A stretch of DNA of 64,000 bases from the NCBI GenBank assembly GCA_017470425.1, contig JAFUYT010000021.1:124001-188000 (forward strand), read 5' to 3'. The stretch's first letter is position 1; each line of letters starts with the position of its first letter. The position numbers and the translations under genes were made by a program. This stretch comes from Bacteroidaceae bacterium (lineage in GTDB: Bacteria > Bacteroidota > Bacteroidia > Bacteroidales > Bacteroidaceae). A model generated the notes under the pieces. It did not search any database and was not told where the DNA came from. It saw nothing but the letters and a program-made list of their open reading frames with translations. Of this stretch, positions 7,965 through 16,320 are shown one piece after another.

Positions 7965-9545
7965 CTACTGCAGTTCTGACACCTGTAAGGCATCGATGTC
8001 GGGCATCCAGCCGTCGGCGTTGTAGAGGCGGATGGTGTTGTTGCCTTTCTGCAATGCCACGTTGACAGAGATGCGCGCCGGGGTGTTCCAGTCACGTGAA
8101 TGGGTGTGCAAGGCGGTGATGTGCTGCCCGTTCACTTCCAGCTCCATGTCGCGGTCCTCAGCACAGAAGTAGGTGATGGTCAGGCGGCGCACGCCAGCTT
8201 CCTTCAGATAGACATTGCGCCACTGGAGGTCGTTGTCCTCACGGTTGCCAAGCCACCCGGCCACATAGCCGCCCGCAGCCTTGTCGGCATCCATATAGAT
8301 GCCGGAACGCTCCGTCTGGTTGTTGCGCAGCTCCTGATAGGCGGGGATGTATGCGGTCTCAGCCTCGTAGCGGGTACGATCCAGACGCTTCTGGCCTTTC
8401 GCACGGAAGATTTTGGTTCCATGGGCCGGGATGGTGAGGGTGACGGGGTTCTTGTCATAGAGGTAGTCCTGCTGTGCAAAGCAGTCGTAATATTGCACGG
8501 CACCGCTGAGATCAATCGTGGCGGGATCAAGCACTACACGCTGTTCAGCGTCGCTGGGATTGTAGATGGCTACGGCACGCTCCTTGCCTTGCAGCTTCTT
8601 GATGTCTTTCACAAGGATGAAGCACTCGCCCTGCTTGTCGGCCACGTAGGCCTGCAGGTGCAGCGGGTCTTGGTTGAGGGCGATCAGATCCTTGTTGCAG
8701 AGCAGCTTCAGCGACTCGGGCCGGATCTTGGCCATGTCGCAGCCGATGAGGAGGGGCGAGCTCATGATGCACCACATCCCGAAGTGTGTCTCGTCCTCGG
8801 TCTGCGTCATTGAGCGTCCTACTTCGAGCATATCCATATCGTTGTAGTGTCCGTCATGGCAGTAGGCGCTGAGGTAGAGGTTCTCTGCGAGGATTCCCTT
8901 GACGCTCTTCCAGGCATCGTAGATGTCGCCCGTCGTGCGCCATGAGTCGGCCACGTCGGCACTCCACGTACCGGGATAAGCCCAGCGGCACATGTTATAG
9001 ACGATGCCCTGCTTGCGGCAGCTCTTGATGGCATCGGATATCTTGGTGTACTGCTCGCGCTCGTCGAGGCGCATGTGGGCACCGCCGCAGTAATCGACCT
9101 TGATGAAGTCGAAGTCCCAGTCGTCGAAGTAGAGGCGGCAGTCCTGCTCCTCATGCCCGGCAAAGCCCACGCCGAGTCCCCAGGCGTGCTTGCCGCCGGA
9201 GCCGCAGGTGTTGTCGCCCGCATCGCTGTAGATGCCGGCCTTCAGCCCGAGGCCGTGGATGTAATCGACCAGCGCGCGCATCCCCGAGGGGAAGCGCTTC
9301 GTGTTCAGGCGCAGATGGCCGTCCTCGCCGCGACCGTCCCAGTAGCCGTCGTCGATGTTGACGTACTGATAGCCTGCCTGCTGGAGACCGGTGGTGTGCA
9401 TGGCATCGGCCTGCGACTTGATGAGCTCCTCGTTGATGTCGAGGGCGAAGGTGTTCCATGAGCTCCAGCCCATGGTAGGCGTGCGCTGCGCGGTCGCTGT
9501 CAGGGCGAAGGCCAGCAAGCTGAGGGTGAAGAGATTCTTTCGCAT
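7965..9545 (-). CDS. GH27 alpha-galactosidase with C-terminal CBM35-like domain
   Basis: This is a 526-residue exported enzyme with a signal peptide (MRKNLFTLSLLAFALTATA). The GH27 barrel starts with TPTMGWSSWNTF. The presumed nucleophile Asp is in DFIKVDYCGG (about residue 150). The acid/base Asp is in NDMDMLEVG (about residue 236), where many homologues have NDPDML. SPLLIGCDM and LNQDPL are also typical. After the antiparallel C-domain, about residues 385-525 look like a CBM35-type module (YEAETAYIP, then GGYVAGWLG, VNGQHITAL, GNNTIRLYNADGW). The enzyme probably removes terminal alpha-galactose, or beta-L-arabinopyranose as some GH27 members do. It lies 36 bp after the sulfatase gene, so both probably act on one sulfated or galactosylated glycan. 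Confidence 0.9.
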   Translation of the reverse strand: MRKNLFTLSLLAFALTATAQRTPTMGWSSWNTFALDINEELIKSQADAMHTTGLQQAGYQYVNIDDGYWDGRGEDGHLRLNTKRFPSGMRALVDYIHGLGLKAGIYSDAGDNTCGSGGKHAWGLGVGFAGHEEQDCRLYFDDWDFDFIKVDYCGGAHMRLDEREQYTKISDAIKSCRKQGIVYNMCRWAYPGTWSADVADSWRTTGDIYDAWKSVKGILAENLYLSAYCHDGHYNDMDMLEVGRSMTQTEDETHFGMWCIMSSPLLIGCDMAKIRPESLKLLCNKDLIALNQDPLHLQAYVADKQGECFILVKDIKKLQGKERAVAIYNPSDAEQRVVLDPATIDLSGAVQYYDCFAQQDYLYDKNPVTLTIPAHGTKIFRAKGQKRLDRTRYEAETAYIPAYQELRNNQTERSGIYMDADKAAGGYVAGWLGNREDNDLQWRNVYLKEAGVRRLTITYFCAEDRDMELEVNGQHITALHTHSRDWNTPARISVNVALQKGNNTIRLYNADGWMPDIDALQVSELQ

Positions 9546-9581
9546 GATGATATGGTTAGTTAGTTGTATTCAGTTCCTATG

Positions 9582-11117
9582 TCAATGCCACGCGGGCAAC
9601 GTAATCGGGAAGAGGGCGTTATCGGTGTGGTCTTCGTAGATCTTACTGACGAGCTCGCGCACAATGTCGGGATGCTCGGCAGCGAGGTCGCGGTCTTCGT
9701 GCGGGTCGGCGGCGAGGTTGTAGAGGCTGGGCTTGCCGTGGAGCACGACGAGCTTCCAGTCGCCGCGGCGCACGCCGATCATGTCGGTCTCGTGGAACTC
9801 CCAGTAGAGATGGTCGTGCTGGCGTTGCGTGCCCTTTCCTGTGAGCGTCGGCAGAATGCTGATGCCGTCGAAGTAGTCGGGCGCGGAGACCTGGAGGGGG
9901 GCAGGGCCGCTGATGGTCCGCACGGGCTGCGGACGGCGGTAGCGACGCTCGTAGTCGCGGATGCCGGCGATGTCGCAGAAGGTCGGCATGAGGTCGTAGA
10001 AAGCAAAGGGCTGGTCGCTCTCGCTACCTGCTGCCACACGGCCGGGCCACCGCACGATGAAGGGGATGCGGATGCCGCCCTCGTGGGTGCTACGCTTCAA
10101 GCCTCGGAACTTGCCGTCGTGGTTGAAGTACGCGGGGTCGGCGCCGCCCTCCTCGTGGGGGCCGTTGTCACTGGTGAAGATGAGCACGGTGTTCTGCGCC
10201 AGGCCCTGCTCTTCGAGCACCCGCATAATGTCGCCCACCTGCTCATCCAGTCGCGCAATCATGGCCGCGAACTGGGCGTGGGCCTCAGGCGTCGGGTTGT
10301 AGCGGGAGGGCTGGTTGCCACGGTACTCGCGCTCGGGCAGCAGCTTGCCGCGGTAGGACTGGAGAAGCGAGTCGTCGGGCTGGCGCAGCTCGGCGTGCGG
10401 CAGTGTGTAGGTGAAGATGCCGAAGAAGGGCTTCCCTTTCTTCTGGGCGCGCAGCCACTGGAGGGCACGCTGGTGGATGATATCGGCGCTGTACTCGGTG
10501 CGACGGTCGTAGTCGTCGCCGTACATGGCGTGGCTGATGTTCTCGGTGAGCACCTCGCGCACGACACCCGTGTCACCACGTTCGCGGCTGTAACGGTTTA
10601 GGAAGTTGGGGAAGTAGAGGTGGGCCTGGAACTGGCAGATGTAGCCAAAGTACTCATCGACGCCGCGCTTGTCGGGCGTCGAGGCACTGCCTTCGTAGCC
10701 GCCGGCCCACTTGCCGAACATACCCGTGCGGTAGCCTTCGGCCTTGAAGATCTCGGGCAGGATGACGTGGTGGACATCGTAGGGCTCCTGCCCCACGACG
10801 GCGTAGTCGGTGTTCTGTCCGTACTGCACCTGTCCGAGCCAGTACTCCTTGTTACCGCGCACATGGCAGTGGCCGGAGTGCTGCCCCGTCATGAAGGAGG
10901 CACGCGAGGGTGCCGAGACGGGGCTGCCGGCATAGGCCGATGTCATGCGCATACCTTGCGAAGCCAGACGGTCGATGTTCGGCGTGCGGAAACGTTGCTG
11001 GCCATAGCACGAGAGATCGCCATAGCCCATGTCATCACACATGATATACAGGATGTTAGGTCGCTGCTGCGCTGCGGCGGGGACAGCCAATAGCGGGAGG
11101 AGTGCGGTTAGTTTCAT
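9582..11117 (-). CDS. arylsulfatase (S1 family, serine-type)
   Basis: I take the ATG at 11117, where a signal peptide begins (MKLTALLPLLAVPAAAQ); the longer frame overlaps the upstream ATPase gene. The protein has 511 residues. The metal-site start is NILYIMCDDMGYGD. The modification motif is SPVSAPSRASFMTG, with Ser where other sulfatases have Cys, so activation would need an anaerobic radical-SAM sulfatase maturase. FTSDNGPHEEGG and THEGGIRIPFIVRWPG complete the family pattern. The enzyme removes sulfate from a glycan in the periplasm. A good Bacteroidetes promoter lies 25 bp upstream, and the GH27 gene follows in the same operon. The substrate subfamily cannot be assigned by eye. Confidence 0.92.
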   Translation of the reverse strand: MKLTALLPLLAVPAAAQQRPNILYIMCDDMGYGDLSCYGQQRFRTPNIDRLASQGMRMTSAYAGSPVSAPSRASFMTGQHSGHCHVRGNKEYWLGQVQYGQNTDYAVVGQEPYDVHHVILPEIFKAEGYRTGMFGKWAGGYEGSASTPDKRGVDEYFGYICQFQAHLYFPNFLNRYSRERGDTGVVREVLTENISHAMYGDDYDRRTEYSADIIHQRALQWLRAQKKGKPFFGIFTYTLPHAELRQPDDSLLQSYRGKLLPEREYRGNQPSRYNPTPEAHAQFAAMIARLDEQVGDIMRVLEEQGLAQNTVLIFTSDNGPHEEGGADPAYFNHDGKFRGLKRSTHEGGIRIPFIVRWPGRVAAGSESDQPFAFYDLMPTFCDIAGIRDYERRYRRPQPVRTISGPAPLQVSAPDYFDGISILPTLTGKGTQRQHDHLYWEFHETDMIGVRRGDWKLVVLHGKPSLYNLAADPHEDRDLAAEHPDIVRELVSKIYEDHTDNALFPITLPAWH

Positions 11118-11141
11118 AGTCCGGTAAACGATTTGTTGCTG

Positions 11142-11173
11142 CAAAAATAGTGAGGAAAGGCGAAAGCAGCAAA
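11142..11173 (-). promoter_or_regulatory. promoter of the sulfatase-GH27 operon
   Basis: On the minus strand TTTG (11173-11170), 20 bp, then TATTTTTG (11149-11142). This is a full -33/-7 match to the Bacteroidetes sigma-70 consensus, 25 bp before the sulfatase ATG and just after the stop of the ATPase gene. Confidence 0.65.
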
Positions 11174-11193
11174 TAAAACCGCAAAAAAGTGCA

Positions 11194-12996
11194 TCAGCAG
11201 TAGTCCGTCGCGGGCAGACTAATGTCATCCTGCGTGAGGATATGGAGCTGGCGCAGTGTCGTGAGGTTGTCGCGCTCACTGCGAAGGGCGTGCAGCAAAT
11301 AGATCTGATCCAGCCAGTTCGTCACGAAGCGGGCGTTGGGCCAGCGGTCGGTGCGCTGGTCGTAGGCCTCGCGCAGGAACCAACGGTACTTGGCCCACGC
11401 GGCACGGCTGAAGTGGTAGCCGTAAGTGGCCACGTTCTTGAGGGTGATCTGCTCCAGCTCCTCAATCGTGAAGTCGGGGAAGAAGAAGCGGTTGGGGAAG
11501 CGCGAGAACAAGCCCATGTTCTGCTTCAGCAGCTGCTGCATAGGCTCGGGGTAGCCGCAGAGCACCACGGCGACATCGCACCACGCGGGATCGGCGAGCA
11601 CGTTCATCATCAGCGGCATCACCAGCCGTCCGGGGTCGTTGGGGTGGAGGTCGCCCAGGAGCTGGTAGGCCTCATCAATCATGAGGACACCGCCGCGTGC
11701 CATCTGCAGGACGGCGCGCACGGTCTTCTCTTCGTCGCCCCAGTGGGTGCCTACGAAGGTGCTGCGGTCACAGACGACGACATGACCGTACTCCAGGACA
11801 CCCGCCTGGCGCAGCAGCGAGCCATAGAGCTTGCACACGGTGCTCTTGCCCACACCGGGGTTGCCGGTGAAGATGGCATGGAGCATCAGCTCATGGCGCA
11901 GTGCCCGCGGCTCCAGGCGCAGACGGCGCTGGTTGTACTGCGAGAGGATGGTGAGCTGTGCGATCTGCGCCCGGATCTTCTGGCAGCCCACGAGCCGGTC
12001 GAAGTCCTCATCGGGATGGTAGGTGGGACGGCGCACCTCAACGCGCGAGGGGATGGAGCAGGAGCCCAACGTGTCGGGGTACTGCTCGTCCAGGCTCGCG
12101 CGTACCTTATTTATATGTTCGTCGAAGCGCTTGAAGAAGGCCTCTTCCTCCGTGAGGGGCTTGCCGAAGGGGGGGAACGGTTCGGGGTCACTGTCATAGT
12201 CACCGAAGTCGTGCTCGTCAAGGTCGAGGTCGTCGTCCTGATCATCGTCCTGGTCTTCGGGCGGGAGACTATACGGCTTATCATCATCGGAGAGCGGACC
12301 GAAGAGATCCTCCATGCCCTGCTGAAACGGATCCTTCACGGCCGCTCCTTCATCGTGGCGGGAGCGCATACCCTTTTCCCTGCTCTTCTGCGCCTCGGCC
12401 TCCTCCGTCTCCGCCGTCGGCACCCACTCCGGCTCCACATGAGGCAGACGGCGGTGAAGGTGATCGTACATCTCATCAATGGCAGCGAGCATCGCAGCAC
12501 CGTCGGAGGGGAGTTCGACAGCACGCAGCTTCAGCGGCATCTCCTCCGGCAACAGGCGGTCGATGATCTTCACCTGCAAATCAGCAAGATTCTCCTCGTA
12601 GTCATCGAGGTTGATGAGGCGGGAGCTGGTGAGCAACACGCCCATGAGCTGGGGCTGGGTGATGTGCTCCTTGCGGCAGCTGTCCTCCAACAGCTTCATC
12701 AACTGTCGAAGGCGATAGACAGGACTGGTGCGGTGTGATTGCTCGGTGAACCACATCGGATCCTCACCCGCAAAGGGTTCTTCGTCGATGAGTTCGCCGG
12801 ATGGAGACTGCAGCGCATCCATCACGAGCAGTACGGCCTGCCCCTCTTGCACATAGAGATAGACGCCGTTGTTCGCAAAGGCGTGTTTCAAGCAGGGGCT
12901 TTCGTTCATGAACATCAGCTTCTGGTCACTAATCTTGCGCAGGAAAGCCCAGATGGTGTCTTGGTCCTGCGCACTGAATCTCGTCAACAAGTCCAT
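11194..12996 (-). CDS. CbbX/CbxX-type AAA+ ATPase with unassigned N-terminal domain
   Basis: This is a 600-residue cytoplasmic protein. Residues 1 to about 190 form an uncharacterised domain. A long charged linker follows, with a very acidic stretch (DDDQDDDLDLDEHDFGDYD). About residues 350-590 are an AAA+ module: FTGNPGVGKST (Walker A, near 380), GVLMIDEAY (Walker B, near 437), VVLCGYPEPM (sensor 1) and FSRFPNRFFFPDF. The module resembles CbbX and SpoVK-like ATPases, which remodel protein complexes. No Rubisco or sporulation context exists here, so the target is unknown. It stands alone with its own promoter. A weaker -7 box (TAAATTTG, 13007-13014) sits only 10 bp before the ATG. Confidence 0.85.
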   Translation of the reverse strand: MDLLTRFSAQDQDTIWAFLRKISDQKLMFMNESPCLKHAFANNGVYLYVQEGQAVLLVMDALQSPSGELIDEEPFAGEDPMWFTEQSHRTSPVYRLRQLMKLLEDSCRKEHITQPQLMGVLLTSSRLINLDDYEENLADLQVKIIDRLLPEEMPLKLRAVELPSDGAAMLAAIDEMYDHLHRRLPHVEPEWVPTAETEEAEAQKSREKGMRSRHDEGAAVKDPFQQGMEDLFGPLSDDDKPYSLPPEDQDDDQDDDLDLDEHDFGDYDSDPEPFPPFGKPLTEEEAFFKRFDEHINKVRASLDEQYPDTLGSCSIPSRVEVRRPTYHPDEDFDRLVGCQKIRAQIAQLTILSQYNQRRLRLEPRALRHELMLHAIFTGNPGVGKSTVCKLYGSLLRQAGVLEYGHVVVCDRSTFVGTHWGDEEKTVRAVLQMARGGVLMIDEAYQLLGDLHPNDPGRLVMPLMMNVLADPAWCDVAVVLCGYPEPMQQLLKQNMGLFSRFPNRFFFPDFTIEELEQITLKNVATYGYHFSRAAWAKYRWFLREAYDQRTDRWPNARFVTNWLDQIYLLHALRSERDNLTTLRQLHILTQDDISLPATDYC

Positions 12997-13188
12997 GGCG
13001 CTTAGACAAATTTAGCGGGTGAGACATCAGCAGCTAACATGATTGTCAGCTGCCCTATTACTTGTATTTCTTGAATGTTGGTTGCGCGAAGGCCTTCAGG
13101 TGTTTTTCGTTGTTCGCTTTTCCCAAGAAGCTGTTATCGCGTCTTTGAATGTTTCCATCCGCACGGCAGTCCGCACGAATTCTGTGTG

Positions 13189-13220
13189 CAAAGCTAAGGA
13201 GTTTCTGCGAGCCGACCAAA
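13189..13220 (-). promoter_or_regulatory. promoter upstream of the AAA+ ATPase, long leader
   Basis: The minus strand reads TTTG (13220-13217), 20 bp, TAGCTTTG (13196-13189). The predicted start near 13182 would give a leader of roughly 185 nt before the ATPase ATG, or a separate small RNA. Confidence 0.5.
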
Positions 13221-13277
13221 TCTTTCCGTGGAAAAAGTGTGTGGCGTGCCTGCTTTTAACATTTCATGGGTGTAGAA

Positions 13278-13311
13278 AAGTCCCTCTGCCAATGACTCGG
13301 CAGAGGGACTT
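13278..13311 (-). terminator. rho-independent-type terminator of the etf/acyl-CoA dehydrogenase operon
   Basis: This is a perfect 13-bp stem (13278-13290 with 13299-13311) with an 8-base loop, followed on the minus strand by TTTTC. It lies 48 bp after the acyl-CoA dehydrogenase stop. Confidence 0.75.
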
Positions 13312-13358
13312 ATGAGGGCGAGAAGCCAATGGGATTCCCTCGGTATCAGGATGTTGTC

Positions 13359-15101
13359 TTATGCCTCAGCAACTTTCTCGGCTGCGCGGAAGCTGTCGAG
13401 GGATGCGGGGTCGAAATTCTGGATGTAGGCGGCCTTGCCGAGGACATTCTCCTCGGTCATTCCGACATACACCACTGCGCTCTTCTCGAACAGTTCGGGT
13501 GCCTTGGCAGCATCGCGAATGATGAGCAGCGACATGACGATCTCGGCGGTCATGTCATAGAGACGGCGGGAGAGGAAGTCGATGGCCTCCTGCCTGTCGA
13601 GTGCCTTGACCGTGTTCAGCGCCTGCTCATAGACAGGAATGAGCTTCTCCACGCGGGTCTTCAATGCAGCGACAGAATCGCTGCACGCTATCTCGGGGGT
13701 AAGCTCGTCGATCATCTCCTTGATATTCTGGAGCATCGTGCCATTGATGATGTAGCGGATGGCGGCGACAACCTGCAGCTGGGTCGTACCTTCGTAGATG
13801 GAGAAGATGCGGGCATCGCGGTAGAGACGCTGGCACTTGTACTCCATGATGAAGCCGCTGCCGCCGTGGATGCTGATGGCGTCGTAGGCGTTCTGGTTGG
13901 CATACTCGGAGTTCATGCCCTTGGCCAGCGGCGTGAAGGCATCGGCCAAGCGCTGGAACTTCTTCAGCTCCTGCTTCTCCTCGGGGGTGAGCTTGCGGTC
14001 GCGCTCGATGTCTTCGAGGCACTTGTAGATATCAACATAGGCTGCAGTTTGGTAGAGCATGGCACGACCCGCATCGAGCTTCGCCTTCATGCGGCTGAGC
14101 ATATCATAGACAGCGGGGAACTCGATGATCTTCTGTCCGAACTGCGCACGCTCCTTAGCGTATGCCAGCGCTTCGTTGTAAGCTTCCTGCGAAAGACCTA
14201 CGCTCTGGGCGGCGATGCCGAGGCGGGCGCCGTTCATGAGGGACATCACGTACTTGATCAGACCCAGACGGGTGCTGCCGCAGAGCTCAGCCTTCGCGTT
14301 CTTATAAGTAAGTTCGCAGGTGGGCGAGCCGTGGATGCCGAGCTTGTGCTCGATGTGGCGCACGTTGACGCCCCCCTGGCGCTTGTCATAGATGAACATC
14401 GAGAGGCCGCGGCCGTCCTTCGTGCCTTCCTCGGAGCGGGCCAGAACGAGGTGGATGTCGCTGTCACCATTGGTGATGAAGCGCTTCACACCGTTCAGAC
14501 GCCAGCAGTTCTCCTTCTCGTCGAAGGTGGCCTTGAGCATCACGCGCTGTAGGTCACTGCCGGCATCGGGCTCGGTGAGGTCCATGGACATGCCTTCTCC
14601 GGCGCAAACACGGGGGATATACTTCTGGCGCTGCTCCTCGCTGCCGAACTCATAGAGGGTGTCGATACAGCTCTGTAGGCTCCAGATGTTCTGGAAGCCG
14701 GCGTCGGCGGCGGAGATGACTTCGCTCAACATCGAGAATACGACGTTGGGGAGGTTCAGACCGCCGTAGCGGCGGGGCATAGAGACACCCCAGAGGCCAG
14801 CCTTGCGCGTGGCATCGATGTTCTCGACGGTCTTGGAGGCATAGATCATGCGGCCGTTCTCGAGATGGGGACCTTCGAGATCCACGCTCTCGGAGTTGGG
14901 AGCGATGATGTTGGCAGCCACGTCACCTGTGATGTCGAGAATCTGCTTGTAGTTCTCGATGGCATCGCCCAAATCCACGGGGGCATAGTCAAAGTTCTTG
15001 GCGTCTTCGTAGTTGCGCTCCTTGAGCTCAACGATGCGCTTCATCAGAGGATGAGCCAGATGAAACGCTATTTCGGGATGATCGCTATAGTAGTTTGCCA
15101 T
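13359..15101 (-). CDS. acyl-CoA dehydrogenase family protein
   Basis: This 580-residue flavoprotein oxidises an acyl-CoA and passes electrons to the EtfAB encoded just upstream in the operon. Visible marks are LTEPDAGSDLQ (FAD/substrate contact), NGVKRFITNGD, HKLGIHGSPTCEL, the ARLGIAAQSVGLSQEAYNEA helix, and the catalytic-base region IYEGTTQLQ (Glu near residue 435). It is longer than the roughly 380-residue short-chain enzymes because of an N-terminal extension and a C-terminal helical domain, as in other Bacteroidetes members. The start at 15101 follows a purine-rich stretch (AAGAAAAGAAAT) and overlaps the small membrane ORF by 17 bp. The specific acyl-CoA substrate cannot be told. Confidence 0.92.
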   Translation of the reverse strand: MANYYSDHPEIAFHLAHPLMKRIVELKERNYEDAKNFDYAPVDLGDAIENYKQILDITGDVAANIIAPNSESVDLEGPHLENGRMIYASKTVENIDATRKAGLWGVSMPRRYGGLNLPNVVFSMLSEVISAADAGFQNIWSLQSCIDTLYEFGSEEQRQKYIPRVCAGEGMSMDLTEPDAGSDLQRVMLKATFDEKENCWRLNGVKRFITNGDSDIHLVLARSEEGTKDGRGLSMFIYDKRQGGVNVRHIEHKLGIHGSPTCELTYKNAKAELCGSTRLGLIKYVMSLMNGARLGIAAQSVGLSQEAYNEALAYAKERAQFGQKIIEFPAVYDMLSRMKAKLDAGRAMLYQTAAYVDIYKCLEDIERDRKLTPEEKQELKKFQRLADAFTPLAKGMNSEYANQNAYDAISIHGGSGFIMEYKCQRLYRDARIFSIYEGTTQLQVVAAIRYIINGTMLQNIKEMIDELTPEIACSDSVAALKTRVEKLIPVYEQALNTVKALDRQEAIDFLSRRLYDMTAEIVMSLLIIRDAAKAPELFEKSAVVYVGMTEENVLGKAAYIQNFDPASLDSFRAAEKVAEA

Positions 15102-15273
15102 ATTTCTTTTCTTTAATCAATTTCTTATATGTTTCGTAGAAACTATTTACGCCACAAATTAGTAATAAAGCATTAAGGATTTCGTGCCACCATAGAGTGT
15201 CTATAAACATCCAATATACAAGATATACAACAATAATAGCATCTCCAATGAGCAACATAAATCTCCACCACAT
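15085..15273 (-). CDS. small two-helix membrane protein within the etf operon
   Basis: This is a 62-residue frame with two hydrophobic segments (LLIGDAIIVVYLVYWMFI and ILNALLLICGV) and a lysine-rich cytoplasmic tail (KKLIKEKKYGKLL). Its ATG begins 3 bp after the etfA stop, and its end overlaps the acyl-CoA dehydrogenase start by 17 bp. That spacing is what a translated operon member would have. The DNA here is clearly AT-richer than its neighbours. No family is recognised. It may be a late insertion or a fast-evolving small protein; it is less certain than the flanking genes. Confidence 0.55.
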   Translation of the reverse strand: MWWRFMLLIGDAIIVVYLVYWMFIDTLWWHEILNALLLICGVNSFYETYKKLIKEKKYGKLL

Positions 15274-15276
15274 ACA

Positions 15277-16314
15277 TTACTTGCTGTTCTGCTTATAGTA
15301 CTTAATCAGCTTGGGAACGACCTCCTCCACTGTGCCAACGATGACGTAGTCGGCGATGCGGTTGATGGGGGCATCGGGGTCGCTATTAACGCTGATGATG
15401 ATGCCAGAGTCCTGCATACCGGCGATGTGCTGGATCTGCCCGCTGATACCGCAGGCGATATACACTTTCGGGTGAACGGTGACACCCGTCTGACCAATCT
15501 GACGGTCGTGGTCGCAGAAGCCTGCATCCACGGCAGCACGCGAGCCGCCGACTTCGCCGTGCAGCACCTTGGCCAGTTCAAAGAGCATATCAAAGCCTTC
15601 CTTGGAGCCCATGCCGTAGCCACCGGCCACGACGATAGGCGCGCCCTTCAGGTTGTGCTTGGCTGCCTCCACGTGGTGATCGAGCACGCGAACCACGAAG
15701 GCCTCAGGGGAGACATATTGACCGACAGCCGGATAAACCACCTCGCCTCGCGCCGCAGGGTTCTCCCCTGCGGGCACATAGACTGCCTTCTGCATCACAC
15801 CACTGCGCACGGTGGCCATCTGAGGCCGGTGATCAGGGTTGACGATAGTAGCCACGATGTTACCACCAAAGGCGGGACGAATCTGATAGAGCAGCTGGTC
15901 GTAGTGCTTGCCACTCTTCTTGTCATCGTACTCGCCAATCTCCAGCTCTGTGCAGTCGGCGGTGAGACCGCTGGTGAGAGAAGAGGAAACGCGGGGACCC
16001 AGATCGCGGCCGATGACGGTAGCACCCATGAGGCAGATCTGCGGCTGCTCCTCCTTGAAGAGGTTCACGAGGATGTCGGTGTGGGGGGCGCTGGTATAAG
16101 GGAACAGACCTTCGCCATCGAAGACAAAGAGCTTATCTACACCGTAGGGCAGGATCTGATCCTCGACCTGCCCCTTGATGCCTGTTCCGGCCACCACGGC
16201 GTGCAATTCCACCTTCAGTTCATTGGCGAGCTTGCGACCCTTGGTCAGCAGCTCCTGAGATACTTCCTGTACCTGTGTACCTTCTATCTCAACATAAACA
16301 AATACATTATTCAT
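15277..16314 (-). CDS. etfA: electron transfer flavoprotein subunit alpha
   Basis: This 345-residue FAD-binding subunit pairs with EtfB and shuttles electrons from acyl-CoA dehydrogenase. The N-terminal domain includes GATVIGRDLGPRVSS and LTADCTEL. The C-terminal FAD domain has VVAGGYGMGSKEGF, GGSRAAVDAGF, IGQTGVTVHPKVYIACGISG, HIAGM and NSDPDAPI, all typical of EtfA. The length is normal. It lies 6 bp after etfB in the operon. Confidence 0.95.
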   Translation of the reverse strand: MNNVFVYVEIEGTQVQEVSQELLTKGRKLANELKVELHAVVAGTGIKGQVEDQILPYGVDKLFVFDGEGLFPYTSAPHTDILVNLFKEEQPQICLMGATVIGRDLGPRVSSSLTSGLTADCTELEIGEYDDKKSGKHYDQLLYQIRPAFGGNIVATIVNPDHRPQMATVRSGVMQKAVYVPAGENPAARGEVVYPAVGQYVSPEAFVVRVLDHHVEAAKHNLKGAPIVVAGGYGMGSKEGFDMLFELAKVLHGEVGGSRAAVDAGFCDHDRQIGQTGVTVHPKVYIACGISGQIQHIAGMQDSGIIISVNSDPDAPINRIADYVIVGTVEEVVPKLIKYYKQNSK

Positions 16315-16320
16315 ATCTCG

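Larger units (their letters stand above)
12997..13358. other. intergenic region: ATPase leader and terminator
   Basis: This 362-bp stretch holds the terminator of the Etf/acyl-CoA dehydrogenase operon (13278-13311) and a strong minus-strand promoter (13189-13220). Between that promoter and the ATPase start lie about 185 bases with no convincing gene. A 90-codon plus-strand frame (13043-13315) reads through the terminator and has no recognisable features. Confidence 0.6.

Noticed and set aside
11242-12738. 498-codon open frame antisense to the AAA+ ATPase
   Set aside because: It mirrors the codon bias of the ATPase, has no motif, signal or ribosome site, and the opposite strand has clear Walker motifs.
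13043-13315. 90-codon plus-strand frame before the acyl-CoA dehydrogenase terminator
   Set aside because: It reads through the terminator hairpin, has no family match by eye and no upstream promoter. The opposite strand has a good promoter here.
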